In this document: positions 42,176 to 50,434 of the stretch, piece by piece
How the letters are laid out: each line of letters begins with the position of its first letter
Position numbering within the stretch: the stretch's first letter is position 1
NCBI RefSeq assembly: GCF_009708215.1
Contig: NZ_CP046175.1
Location: 4,526,001 to 4,590,000 of the forward strand
Length of the DNA: 64,000 nucleotides
Direction of reading: 5' to 3'
Origin: Occultella kanbiaonis
GTDB lineage: Bacteria > Actinomycetota > Actinomycetes > Actinomycetales > Beutenbergiaceae
Position numbers and translations under genes: made by a program
Notes under the pieces: model-generated
What the model was told of the DNA's origin: nothing
Databases searched by the model: none
Seen by the model: the letters and a program-made list of their open reading frames with translations, nothing else

Positions 42176-43395
42176 AGCGCTCGGTCGCCGAGCACCAGCG
42201 GGCCGTGCTGGCCGCCCTCGAGCCGTTGCAGGCCCGCGACGTGCCGCTCGGCGGGGCCGGCGGCGCGGTGCTCGCGGCGGACGTGCGCTCCCGCACGCCG
42301 ATCCCGCTCTTCGACAACTCCGCCATGGACGGCTACGCGGTGCGCCGCGCGGACCTGATCGGCGCCGGGCCGGACCATCCGGTGACCCTGCCGGTGATCG
42401 CGGACCTGCCCGCCGGGACGAGCGAGCGCCCCGACGTCGGGCCGGGCACCGTGGCCCGGATCATGACCGGGGCGCCGATGCCCCCAGGAGCGGACGCCGT
42501 GGTGCCCGTCGAGGACACCGACGCCGGCACCACCACGGTGACGATCACCGCCGAACCCGCCGAGGCGGCCCACATCCGTCGCGCCGGGGACGACCTCGCG
42601 CCGGGCGAGGAGGTGCTGCGGGCCGGCACCCGGCTCACCGCCAGGCACCTCGCGGCCGCAGCCGGCGCCGGGCACGGCACGCTGACCGTTCATCCGCGGC
42701 CCCGGGTCGCCGTCATCTCGACCGGCACCGAGCTCGTGGACCCCGGCACCACGCCCGCTTGGGGACAGATCCCGGACTCGAACTCCTACCTGCTCGCCCA
42801 GTCCGTGACCGAGGCCGGCGGCACCCCCGTGCGGATCGGCGCCGTGCCCGACGACGAGGCCGAGTTCGCGAGACTGCTAGCCGAGGTCTCCCCCGACGTG
42901 GACGCGATCGTGCTCTCCGGCGGGGTGAGCGTCGGCGCCTTCGACGTGGTCAAGGCCGTGCTCGCGCCGCTGCCGTCGATGTGGTTCGGGCCGCTCGCGA
43001 TGCAGCCGGGCAAGCCGCAGGGGTTCGGGCGCCTCGCCGACGGCACGGTCGTCTTCGCGCTCCCGGGCAACCCGGTGAGCGTGTACGTCTCCTTCGAGGT
43101 GTTCGTCCGCCCGGGCCTGCGGCGCCTGGCCGGCGACGCCGACCCGCGGCCGGTCCTGGTCGACGGCGTCGCGGAGGTGGGGTGGCGTTCGCCACCCGGG
43201 CGTGAGCAGTACATGCCGGTCGTGATGGACGACGGCGCAGGCGGGCCGGTCCGGGTGCGCCCCTCCGCGCGGCGCGGGTCGGGCTCCCACCTGGTCGGTG
43301 GGCTCGCCGGGGCGGACGGGCTCGCCCGGGTGGCCGCGGACGTCGACGAGGTCCGGGCCGGGGACACAGTCGCCGTGCTGCGGGGGGCATCATGA
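42172..43395 (+). CDS. moeA: Molybdopterin molybdenumtransferase MoeA
   Basis: A 407-residue enzyme that inserts molybdate into adenylated molybdopterin. Family motifs: DNSAMDGYAVR near the N-terminus, AGTSERPDVGPGTVARIMTG, the GTEL segment (VISTGTELVDPG), SGGVSVGAFDVVKA, and PGNPVSVYVSFEVF. The GTG start overlaps the moeB stop by four bases and follows GGGAGG. Its 3' end overlaps moaC (ATGA). It works with the Mog protein encoded at 50431. Confidence 0.93.
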   Translation: MKRSVAEHQRAVLAALEPLQARDVPLGGAGGAVLAADVRSRTPIPLFDNSAMDGYAVRRADLIGAGPDHPVTLPVIADLPAGTSERPDVGPGTVARIMTGAPMPPGADAVVPVEDTDAGTTTVTITAEPAEAAHIRRAGDDLAPGEEVLRAGTRLTARHLAAAAGAGHGTLTVHPRPRVAVISTGTELVDPGTTPAWGQIPDSNSYLLAQSVTEAGGTPVRIGAVPDDEAEFARLLAEVSPDVDAIVLSGGVSVGAFDVVKAVLAPLPSMWFGPLAMQPGKPQGFGRLADGTVVFALPGNPVSVYVSFEVFVRPGLRRLAGDADPRPVLVDGVAEVGWRSPPGREQYMPVVMDDGAGGPVRVRPSARRGSGSHLVGGLAGADGLARVAADVDEVRAGDTVAVLRGAS

Positions 43396-43868
43396 GCGAG
43401 TTCACCCATCTCGACGGCGCCGGTCAGGCCCGGATGGTCGACGTCACCGAGAAGGTCCCGACCGTCCGCTCGGCCACGGCCGAGGCGCTGGTCGAGTGTG
43501 GGCCGCACGTGGTCGCCGCGCTGCGGGAGGACTCGGTGCCGAAGGGGGACGTGCTCGCAGTCGCCCGGGTCGCCGGGATCGCCGCCGCGAAGCGGACCCC
43601 GGAACTGCTGCCGCTCGCCCACGTGATCGGGGTGCACGGGGTCGTGGTCGAGGCCGAGATCGCCGACGACGGCGTACACCTGCGCGCCACCGTCCGCACC
43701 GCCGACCGGACCGGGGTCGAGATGGAGGCCCTCACCGCGGTGAGCGTCGCGGCGTTGAACGTGGTGGACATGGTCAAGGGTCTGGACAAGTCGGTCACCA
43801 TCACCGGCATCCGGCTCCTGGCCAAGACCGGTGGCAAGTCCGGGGACTGGCACCGGGACCGGGACTGA
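43392..43868 (+). CDS. moaC: Cyclic pyranopterin monophosphate synthase MoaC
   Basis: A 158-residue enzyme that converts the MoaA product to cyclic pyranopterin monophosphate. MVDVTEKVPTVRSATA, ELLPLAHVIGVHG, and GVEMEALTAVSVAALNVVDM are diagnostic, and the conserved lysine in VDMVKGLDKS is present. Start is ATG in an ATGA overlap with moeA. MoaA is encoded elsewhere in the region at 48996. Confidence 0.95.
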   Translation: MSEFTHLDGAGQARMVDVTEKVPTVRSATAEALVECGPHVVAALREDSVPKGDVLAVARVAGIAAAKRTPELLPLAHVIGVHGVVVEAEIADDGVHLRATVRTADRTGVEMEALTAVSVAALNVVDMVKGLDKSVTITGIRLLAKTGGKSGDWHRDRD

Positions 43869-43874
43869 CGAGCG

Positions 43875-44657
43875 ATGACTGCGGCGCCGGACGTCATCGT
43901 GCTCGCCGGCGGCCGCGCGGAACGCCTCGGCGGGACGAGCAAGCCCGATGTGCGGATCGGCGGGCGGACCCTGCTGGAGCGGGTGCTCGCGGCGGCTGCC
44001 GCCGGCGCGGCCGGGGCCCGTCCCGGCGCCCCGGTCGACGACGGGACCGGCGCCACCCGGGACAGCTCCGGGGAGCCTCCGATCCGAGCGGTCGTGGTCG
44101 GGCCGCCCGCGCTCGCCGCAACCCCCGTGCCACCCGGCCTCGAGGTCCGCGTCACGAGCGAGGACCCGCCGTTCGGCGGGCCGGTGGCCGGGCTCGCCGC
44201 CGGACTGGCCGCGCTCGAGGACCGGACCACCGGGGCCATGCTCGAGCACACGGGTTCGGCACCCGAGGCGCCCATCCTCGTGCTGGCGTGCGACCTGCCC
44301 TTCGCGAGCACCGCCGTCGGCCCTCTTCTTGCGCGGTACGCGGCGCTGCGCCTCGACGAGGACGGGACGTGCGCGGAGCACGCGGGCCGCCTGCAGTGGC
44401 TGGCCGGCGTCTACCGACGCGACTCGCTGCGGCGGGCCCTCGCCGAGCTCGAGACGGTCCGGGATGCCTCCGTGCGCGCCCTGATGGCGCCGCTGCGGCT
44501 GGTCGCCGTGCCCGGTCTCGACGCCCGGGACGTGGACACCTGGGGCGATGTCGCGTACGCGCGCGACGAGGCCGGAGAGCCGCGAACCGAGGACGGCCCG
44601 TGGTCGGCCGCCGATGTGGCAGAGTCAGCTCAACGGATGGGCGAGGAGGATCGATGA
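43875..44657 (+). CDS. mobA: Molybdenum cofactor guanylyltransferase MobA-like
   Basis: A 260-residue nucleotidyltransferase of the MobA family. The GTP-binding loop is IVLAGGRAERLGGTSKPD at the N-terminus, and the metal-binding region is LVLACDLPFAS. An Ala/Gly/Asp-rich insertion (AAAAAGAAGARPG and following, residues ~37-65) interrupts the N-terminal half. It would make bis- or mono-MGD cofactor, or act on a related nucleotide. The start is 7 bases after moaC; the stop overlaps the DUF6457 gene (ATGA). Confidence 0.87.
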   Translation: MTAAPDVIVLAGGRAERLGGTSKPDVRIGGRTLLERVLAAAAAGAAGARPGAPVDDGTGATRDSSGEPPIRAVVVGPPALAATPVPPGLEVRVTSEDPPFGGPVAGLAAGLAALEDRTTGAMLEHTGSAPEAPILVLACDLPFASTAVGPLLARYAALRLDEDGTCAEHAGRLQWLAGVYRRDSLRRALAELETVRDASVRALMAPLRLVAVPGLDARDVDTWGDVAYARDEAGEPRTEDGPWSAADVAESAQRMGEEDR

Positions 44658-44941
44658 GTCGCGAACTGCCCCCGATCCAGGACTGGGTCGAGACACTGTC
44701 GGTGGAACTGGGCGTGGACCCCACTTTGGTGGACCTGCGTGCCCTGCTCGACATGACCCGGGACGTCGCCCACCACGTGGACCGCCCGGCCGCGCCCGTC
44801 AGCGCGTTCATCGTGGGCCTCGCCGTCGGTGCGGGGGCGAGCCCCGAACAGGTCCGGGCCGCGTGCGCCCGAACGGCCGAGCTCGCGATCGCGCGGGGTG
44901 GGGATCATCACTCCGACGGCGCAGCGGAGCGGAACGGATGA
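44654..44941 (+). CDS. DUF6457 domain-containing small protein
   Basis: A 95-residue protein, largely helical, of the actinobacterial DUF6457 type (ELPPIQDWVETLSVELG, LLDMTRDVAHHVDRPAAPV, FIVGLAVGAG). This domain is often found attached to MobA-like proteins; here it is a separate gene between mobA and moaD, with ATGA overlaps on both sides and GAGGAGG upstream. Probably an accessory to molybdenum cofactor synthesis; the biochemical role is unknown. Confidence 0.82.
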   Translation: MSRELPPIQDWVETLSVELGVDPTLVDLRALLDMTRDVAHHVDRPAAPVSAFIVGLAVGAGASPEQVRAACARTAELAIARGGDHHSDGAAERNG

Positions 44942-45174
44942 CGCAGGTGCGCTACTTCGCAGCGGCCGCCGAAGCCGCTGGTCGGCACGGCGAGTCGCTC
45001 GCCGCGGCCACGGTCGGGGAGCTGCGCGAACTCATGGTCGCCCGGCACGGCGAGACGCTGGAGCGGGTGCTCTCCCGTTGTTCCCTCCTGGTCGACGGGG
45101 TAGCCTCCCCCGATGACGTTTTCCTGGATGACGACACCGTGGTGGACGTGCTCCCTCCCTTCGCGGGGGGCTGA
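44938..45174 (+). CDS. moaD: Molybdopterin synthase sulfur carrier subunit MoaD
   Basis: A 78-residue ubiquitin-like protein ending in the required Gly-Gly (VVDVLPPFAGG). The beta-grasp pattern (VRYFAAAAEAAGRHGES, SLLVDGVAS) is typical of MoaD. It is adenylated by MoeB, receives sulfur and pairs with MoaE (50009). Start in ATGA overlap with the DUF6457 gene; it is the last gene of the run. Confidence 0.92.
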   Translation: MTQVRYFAAAAEAAGRHGESLAAATVGELRELMVARHGETLERVLSRCSLLVDGVASPDDVFLDDDTVVDVLPPFAGG

Positions 45175-45195
45175 GAACCTCGGAGGCTGCGGCCG

Positions 45196-46386
45196 TTGAG
45201 GCCGGCCACCGCAACCACAGCACCTGCGCAACACCCCGCACCCATCGGAGCCAGCACCACCGGAAGTCCCTCGGCCGCACCGCGCCTGCGCGCCCTTGAC
45301 GCGCTGCGCCTGCTCGCCGCGTTGACCGTGGTGCTGATGCACTTCACCACCCGGGACCACGGGCGGTGGGGCGACGGCGTGCTGCCGTACGAGCTCTTCC
45401 CCGGGCTGAGCGATGTGCTCCGGTACGGCTACGTCGGGATGCACCTGTTCTTCGTGCTCAGCGGGTTCGTGATCCTGATGTCGGCGTGGGGCCGCTCCAC
45501 GGGCGCGTTCGTCGCCTCCCGGGTGAGCCGGCTGTACCCGGCGTTCTGGGTCGCCGTGCTGATCACAGGGACCCTGCGCTGGCTGTGGCCGACGTTCGAC
45601 GCGCGGTCACCGGCCGAGGTGCTCGCGAACCTCACCATGCTGCACGAGCCGTTCGGCGTGGCGCACGTGGACGGCGTGTACTGGACGCTCTGGGTGGAGA
45701 TGCAGTTCTACCTGCTCATGGCCGTGATGGTGGCGATCGGGCTGACCAGGCGCCGCGTCCTGTTCGTCGCGACGGCGCTGCCGCTGGTGGGCACGGCGCT
45801 CACCCTGACCATGCCCGGGGCGACCGAGACCGTGACGTCACTGAGCTGGGCGTCGATGTTCGGCGCCGGGATGGTGATGTACGTGATCTACCGGGACGGC
45901 CACAGCGTGCGCCTGTGGGCCCTGGCCGCCCTGAACACCGCACAGGGGGTGCTCATCGCCGCCGTGAAGCAGACGTCGGCGATCGAGGCGATCGCCTCCG
46001 GTGCCGAGGTGTCCCCACTGATCCTCGCGCTGGCGGTCCTGGGCGCCGTGGCCGCGGTCGCGACGATCGCGTTCGTGCCCGCGATCCGGAACCTGGACTG
46101 GCGCTGGCTGACCGCGGTGGGCACGCTCACGTACCCGCTGTACCTCACCCACGAGTACGTGGGCTGGGCGGTCATCGAAGCACTGCATCCGGCGCTCGGG
46201 AAGTGGCCAACCCTCATCGTCGCCGTCGGGACGTGCCTGGCCCTGGCGTGGCTGATCCACCGGTTCGTGGAGAAGCGATGGCACCGGCCGCTGCGACGGC
46301 GCCTGGAGGCGCTGTTCTCGCCGCCGAGACCGACGGCCGGATCCCCACCCCGGCAGCGCGCGGAGTCAGTCCACCAGCCCCAGTGA
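45196..46386 (+). CDS. Acyltransferase 3 (OafA/YrhL) family membrane protein
   Basis: A 396-residue polytopic protein with about ten membrane helices. The family entry motif is RLRALDALRLLAALTVVLMHF, then FVLSGFVILMSAWGRS and the Arg-rich loop RVSRLYPAFWV. Such proteins O-acylate surface polysaccharides or lipids. The start codon appears to be TTG at 45196 with CGGAGG 10 bases upstream, 21 bases after moaD; no ATG or GTG fits. Its 3' end overlaps the convergent TetR gene by 21 bases. Its link to molybdenum genes is probably only positional. Confidence 0.85.
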   Translation: MRPATATTAPAQHPAPIGASTTGSPSAAPRLRALDALRLLAALTVVLMHFTTRDHGRWGDGVLPYELFPGLSDVLRYGYVGMHLFFVLSGFVILMSAWGRSTGAFVASRVSRLYPAFWVAVLITGTLRWLWPTFDARSPAEVLANLTMLHEPFGVAHVDGVYWTLWVEMQFYLLMAVMVAIGLTRRRVLFVATALPLVGTALTLTMPGATETVTSLSWASMFGAGMVMYVIYRDGHSVRLWALAALNTAQGVLIAAVKQTSAIEAIASGAEVSPLILALAVLGAVAAVATIAFVPAIRNLDWRWLTAVGTLTYPLYLTHEYVGWAVIEALHPALGKWPTLIVAVGTCLALAWLIHRFVEKRWHRPLRRRLEALFSPPRPTAGSPPRQRAESVHQPQ

Positions 46387-47154
46387 CCCGGTCAGTGCCT
46401 CGATCGCTTGGGCGTACAGGGCGTCCGCCGGCTCGAAGCCGCCGTGGAAATGGCCGCCGATCTCCAGGGTGACGAACCCGATGACCTGCGCCAGGGCGGC
46501 GACCCCAGCGGCGAGGCGCACCGGGGTGATGTGCGGACCGAGCAGGGCCCCGGCGCTGCGGAGCTGGGCGTTCAGGCCCGCGTCGGCGACATCCCCGACC
46601 GGCTGGGCAGGGTGCGCTGCGGCCGGGTCCGGACGGTCAGCGTCCGCGACGTCACCGGCCGGGTCGCCCGCGAGCGCCACCGCTTCGAGCGGCCGGAAGA
46701 ACGCGAGCATGACGCGTTCGGCAGGCACGGTCGTCTCCATCGGCGCGCGGTAGCCGGGCACCGGGGTGCCGTACAGCAGCGAGTACCGGTGCGGCTGGGC
46801 CAGCGCCCAGTCCCGCAGGGTCACGGCCGCGGTGGCCCACCGCTCGGCCTGGGCGGCCTGCTCGGTCCCGGTTGCGGCCGGAGCGGCCTGCTCCGGGTCG
46901 GCGAACCTGGCGTCCGCCGCGTCAAGGGCGTCGGCGAGGTCGGCGTAGGCGTCGATGATCAACGCCGTCAGCAACTCGTCACGGCTCGCGAAGTAGCGGT
47001 ACAACGCCGATGACACCATGCCGAGCTCGCGGGAGATCGCGCGCAGCGACAGCTCCCCGGCGCCCGCATCGCCGAGCTGGCGCAGCGCCTCGTCCTTGAT
47101 CTGCTGGGTGAGCTCCGCGCGTGCGATCGCACGGGCCGTTCGTGGTGCCGCCAT
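46366..47154 (-). CDS. TetR/AcrR family transcriptional regulator
   Basis: A 262-residue TetR-type repressor. The HTH is in ELSLRAISRELGMVSSALYRYFASRDELL; the C-terminal domain (from ~residue 90) is the WHG/TetR_C type with a long Ala/Asp/Pro-rich loop (DVADADRPDPAAAHPAQP). ATG at 47154 is preferred over 47172. Its gene and a membrane-protein gene start divergently across 129 bases that contain two copies of the same dyad, so it likely controls both. Confidence 0.88.
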   Translation of the reverse strand: MAAPRTARAIARAELTQQIKDEALRQLGDAGAGELSLRAISRELGMVSSALYRYFASRDELLTALIIDAYADLADALDAADARFADPEQAAPAATGTEQAAQAERWATAAVTLRDWALAQPHRYSLLYGTPVPGYRAPMETTVPAERVMLAFFRPLEAVALAGDPAGDVADADRPDPAAAHPAQPVGDVADAGLNAQLRSAGALLGPHITPVRLAAGVAALAQVIGFVTLEIGGHFHGGFEPADALYAQAIEALTGSLGLVD

Positions 47155-47195
47155 GTCGCGAGTCTGCCACATCCGAGATCGTTGCTCTTAATTGT

Positions 47196-47206
47196 GAGCA
47201 CCGCTC
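47196..47206. promoter_or_regulatory. Candidate TetR operator O1 (GAGC-ACC-GCTC)
   Basis: GAGCACCGCTC, an inverted repeat with ACC centre, flanked by TTAATTGT boxes at 47188 and 47210. The core is identical to O2; the centres are 53 bases apart (about five helical turns). It lies 42 bases from the TetR start codon. Confidence 0.65.
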
Positions 47207-47246
47207 TTGTTAATTGTTCGGCTGTGGTGCATGCTTGGCAGCAACA

Positions 47247-47261
47247 GAGAGCACCGCTCTC
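47247..47261. promoter_or_regulatory. Candidate TetR operator O2 (GAGAGC-ACC-GCTCTC)
   Basis: Perfect 15-base dyad GAGAGCACCGCTCTC, placed 22 bases before the ATG of the membrane-protein gene, so a bound repressor would block its transcription or early elongation. Confidence 0.7.
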
Positions 47262-47283
47262 CATTTGAGACCAGGAGTCCGCC

Positions 47284-48027
47284 ATGACCGCACCGAGCAC
47301 CGACCCGAACCCGCGGAGCACTGCGCCCACTGCGACGCCGACCACGGCGCCGGTCACCAACGCGACCCCCACCCACACCGAGACCCCGAGCCGCACCGGC
47401 CGCGCATCGACGTTCATCCGGGCTGCCCTGGCCGTGGCCGGCGTCCTGTTCGCGCTCTACCCGGCCGTGCGCCCATGGACCGATGAGACCACCCTGGCCG
47501 GCGCCGCGGCGTTCGCCTCACACCAGTGGGTGGCGGCCCACACGATGGGCATGGTCGCCTTCATGCTGCTCGCGGCGGCGCTGCTCGTCCGAGCCTTCGA
47601 GAGCGGCCGGGCGGGCCCGACTGCCACGCTCGCCGCCGTCGGCGCCGCGCTGGTCCTGCCGTACTACGGCGCCGAGACGTTCGGCCTGCACGCCATCGGC
47701 CTGCGCGCCGTGGCCGACGCCGATGTGAGCCTGCTCGAACTCGCCGACACCGTCCGGTACGGACCGGTGCCGATGACGATGTTCGGACTCGGCCTGCTCG
47801 CGCTCGCCGTGGCCGGGATCCTCCTCGCCCGGGACGCCTGGCGCGCCGGCGGTCTCGCGCGTGCGGGTGGGCTGCTGACCGGGGTCATGCTGGCGCTGTA
47901 CCTGCCGCAGTTCTTCGGCACCCCGGCGATGCGGATCGGGCACGGCGTGCTGCTCGCGATCGGGTGCATCATGCTCGCGATCGCCTGGGGGCGCCAAGCG
48001 GACGGGCGGGCCACGCAGACCCGGTGA
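47284..48027 (+). CDS. Membrane protein of unknown function, probably TetR-controlled
   Basis: A 247-residue protein with a ~40-residue Thr/Pro-rich hydrophilic N-terminus and six predicted membrane helices (FIRAALAVAGVLFALYPAV, MGMVAFMLLAAALLV, ATLAAVGAALVLPYYGAE, MTMFGLGLLALAVAGILLA, GLLTGVMLALYLPQFF, HGVLLAIGCIMLAIAWG). AGGAG precedes the ATG. I do not recognise a family. A repressor with its own divergent target suggests a response to a small hydrophobic molecule. Confidence 0.75.
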   Translation: MTAPSTDPNPRSTAPTATPTTAPVTNATPTHTETPSRTGRASTFIRAALAVAGVLFALYPAVRPWTDETTLAGAAAFASHQWVAAHTMGMVAFMLLAAALLVRAFESGRAGPTATLAAVGAALVLPYYGAETFGLHAIGLRAVADADVSLLELADTVRYGPVPMTMFGLGLLALAVAGILLARDAWRAGGLARAGGLLTGVMLALYLPQFFGTPAMRIGHGVLLAIGCIMLAIAWGRQADGRATQTR

Positions 48028-48043
48028 CAGCGCGAGAGCGCTG
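48028..48043. terminator. Possible bidirectional terminator between convergent genes
   Basis: CAGCGC-GAGA-GCGCTG, a perfect 6-bp stem with 4-base loop directly after the membrane-protein stop, followed by the palindrome TGACGTCA (48042-48049). The convergent inositol-monophosphatase gene ends at 48087. Confidence 0.4.
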
Positions 48044-48086
48044 ACGTCATCGCGTCAAGCGCCCTCGTGCGGAGCGGGGTCGCGCT

Positions 48087-48869
48087 CTAGCCGACCAGGC
48101 TCGCGATCGGTCCCCGGACCTCCTCGAACACGTCCGCCGAGGCGGCGCCGATGAGCCAGGGTACGCCGACCCGGCGGGGCGCGTAGGCCGACCCGTCGAG
48201 CCGCCCGGTGAAGCCCCCGGCCTCGGCCACGAGCAGCGCACCGGGCGCGTGGTCCCACGGCCAGTCGTTGCGGAAGCCGACGTAGTCCACCTCGCCGAGG
48301 GCGAGGTTCGCGTAGTCCACGCCGGCGCACATCCAGGAGTCGCCGATCCGCAGTGGCGCCGGGGCCTGGCTGCGCAGGGGTTCGCTCGAGGTCACGCCGC
48401 GCAGTTCGGCGCCGTCGGCTGGGGCACCGCGCTCGATCCGGGTCCCGTTCCGGTACGCACCCGCATCGGCCTCGGCCACGAACGCCTCCTCGCGTTCGGG
48501 CACCCAGATCCAGGAGCGCACCGGCTTCCCGCCCCGCAGCTCGGCCACCATCACCGCGTGGTCGGGGGATCCGTTCACGAAGTTCTTCGTGCCGTCCACC
48601 GGGTCGATGGTGAAGGAGTGCTCCGCCGTCGCGAACGCCTGCAGCAGCGTGTTGTCGGCGGAGGTCGCCTCCTCGCCGAGGATGAGGGCGTCCGGGTAGG
48701 CCGCCTGCAACGCCTCGGCGATGAGGATCTCACTCTCGCGGTCCGCCACGGTCACCAGGTCCCCGGGGGCCTTCTCGAACACCTGCCCCTCGGCGAGCGC
48801 GCGGAATCGCGGGGTGATGACGGTCGCGGCCGTCTCCTTCAGCAGGTCGAGGACGGCGTCGGTATCCAT
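48087..48869 (-). CDS. Inositol monophosphatase family protein
   Basis: A 260-residue Mg2+-dependent phosphatase of the inositol monophosphatase family. Metal ligands are visible in LGEEAT (Glu), FTIDPVDGTKNFV (DPVDGT motif) and WPWDHAPGALLVAEAGG (Asp). Substrates in actinobacteria include inositol-1-phosphate, histidinol phosphate and fructose bisphosphate; histidinol-phosphatase is possible. ATG at 48869 follows GGAG; a TTG at 48878 is an alternative. It separates the TetR target gene from moaA. Confidence 0.87.
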   Translation of the reverse strand: MDTDAVLDLLKETAATVITPRFRALAEGQVFEKAPGDLVTVADRESEILIAEALQAAYPDALILGEEATSADNTLLQAFATAEHSFTIDPVDGTKNFVNGSPDHAVMVAELRGGKPVRSWIWVPEREEAFVAEADAGAYRNGTRIERGAPADGAELRGVTSSEPLRSQAPAPLRIGDSWMCAGVDYANLALGEVDYVGFRNDWPWDHAPGALLVAEAGGFTGRLDGSAYAPRRVGVPWLIGAASADVFEEVRGPIASLVG

Positions 48870-48995
48870 GTGCTCCAACCTGGCAGAGTCTCACCGTCGG
48901 CCGCGACGGCGTCTCACGGCCGGTGCCGAGCCGTCACCGGCCGTTCATCGGGCGAACCCGGGGGCGGCTCGGCCTGGTCCCGTCGAACCCCTGGG

Positions 48996-50012
48996 TCAGC
49001 CCCCGATGGCACTCATCGGACGGTCCGGCTGGAGGAAGCCCGGGTCGTCGATGCCGTGACCGGGCAGCTTGCCCGCGATGCAGGTGTGCATGAGCGCCGC
49101 GATGTCGTCGTCGGTGCCGCCGCTGCGCAGGACGCCGAGCAGGTCGGACTCCTCACGGGCGAAGAGACAGTTGCGCAACTGTCCGTCCGCCGTCAGCCGG
49201 ACCCGGTCGCAGGCCCCGCAGAACGGGAGCGTCACAGAACGGATCACGCCCACGGTGGTGGGACCGCCGTCGATCAGGAACCGCTCGGCGGGAGAGGTGC
49301 CGCGGTCCCCGAACTCGGCGATCTCGAACACCTGCTCCAGCTCGGCGAGGATCTCCTCGCCGGTGACCATCGCGGCCCGGGTCCAGGTGTGGCCGGCGTC
49401 CAGCGGCATCTGCTCGATGAACCGCATCTCGGCGCCCTTGTCCCGGGCGAAGGCGACCAGGTCCACGAGCTCGTCGTCGTTCACGCCCCGCATCGCGACG
49501 GCGTTGATCTTCACGGGCGCGAGGCCAGCGGCGATCGCGGCGTCGATGCCGGCGAGCACCTCGGGGAGCTTGTCCCTGCGAGTGAGGTCGTGGAACCGGT
49601 CGCGGCGCAGCGTGTCGAGGCTGACGTTCACGCGGGTCAGGCCAGCCTCGACCAGCGGCTCGGCGAGTTGCGGCAGCCGGATCCCGTTCGTGGTCATGGA
49701 CAGCTCGAGCGGACCGTCCTCGCCGATGATCGCGGACATCCGTGCGACCACGTCCACCGCGTCCGGGCGCAGCAGCGGTTCCCCGCCGGTGAGCCGTACC
49801 TCAACGATGCCGAGTGCGGCCGCGACCTCGGCGACCCGCACGAGTTCGTCCGTGGTGAGGATGTTCTCCTTGTGCAGCCACGGCACGCCCTCGGCAGGCA
49901 TGCAGTAGGTACAGCGCAGGTTGCACTTGTCCGTGAGGGAGATCCGCAGGTCGCGGTGCACCCGCCCGTACCGGTCGACGATCGGGCTGGCCAGGTCCGG
50001 CGAGACGCTCAT
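48996..50012 (-). CDS. moaA: GTP 3',8-cyclase MoaA
   Basis: A 338-residue radical SAM enzyme, first step of molybdenum cofactor synthesis. The SAM [4Fe-4S] cluster cysteines are Cys30, Cys34 and Cys37 in DKCNLRCTYC; the C-terminal substrate cluster cysteines are in LPFCGACDRVRL and RNCLFAREE. The protein ends in the family Gly-Gly (SAIGG), which is important for activity. ATG lies in an ATGA overlap with moaE. Confidence 0.96.
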   Translation of the reverse strand: MSVSPDLASPIVDRYGRVHRDLRISLTDKCNLRCTYCMPAEGVPWLHKENILTTDELVRVAEVAAALGIVEVRLTGGEPLLRPDAVDVVARMSAIIGEDGPLELSMTTNGIRLPQLAEPLVEAGLTRVNVSLDTLRRDRFHDLTRRDKLPEVLAGIDAAIAAGLAPVKINAVAMRGVNDDELVDLVAFARDKGAEMRFIEQMPLDAGHTWTRAAMVTGEEILAELEQVFEIAEFGDRGTSPAERFLIDGGPTTVGVIRSVTLPFCGACDRVRLTADGQLRNCLFAREESDLLGVLRSGGTDDDIAALMHTCIAGKLPGHGIDDPGFLQPDRPMSAIGG

Positions 50013-50434
50013 GCCGAACCCACCCAGGTGTGGCTGCCGTCCGCGAGGTTCTGCTTCTTCCACATCGGCAGCTCCGCCTTGACGACCTCGACGAGGTCAC
50101 GGCACGCGTCGAAGGCCGCGGCCCGGTGGGCGCTGCCGGCGCACGCGACGATGGCGAGCCCCCCGACGGCGACGTCCCCGGTGCGGTGGCTCACCGCGAG
50201 TGCGACGTCCGGGTGCGCGGCGGCGACCCGCTCGGCGATCTCGGCGAGCACCCGCGGGGCGTCCGGGTGCGCGCTGTACTCCAGCCCGGTCACCGTGCCG
50301 GCCGCGTCGGGGCTGTGGTCGCGCACCGTGCCCAGGAAGCTGGCGACGGCGCCGGTACTCGAGTCGGAGACGGCGGCCACGTGTGCGGCCGCATCGAGCG
50401 GCTCGGCGGAGATCGCGGTCAGGCGCACGCTCAT
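50009..50434 (-). CDS. moaE: Molybdopterin synthase catalytic subunit MoaE
   Basis: A 141-residue protein pairing with MoaD to insert two sulfurs into the pyranopterin. Recognisable segments: FLGTVRDHSPDAAGTVTGLE at the N-terminus, HRTGDVAVGGLAIVACAGSA, and the active-site lysines in VVKAELPMWKKQ. It overlaps mog upstream and moaA downstream by four bases each. Confidence 0.94.
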   Translation of the reverse strand: MSVRLTAISAEPLDAAAHVAAVSDSSTGAVASFLGTVRDHSPDAAGTVTGLEYSAHPDAPRVLAEIAERVAAAHPDVALAVSHRTGDVAVGGLAIVACAGSAHRAAAFDACRDLVEVVKAELPMWKKQNLADGSHTWVGSA

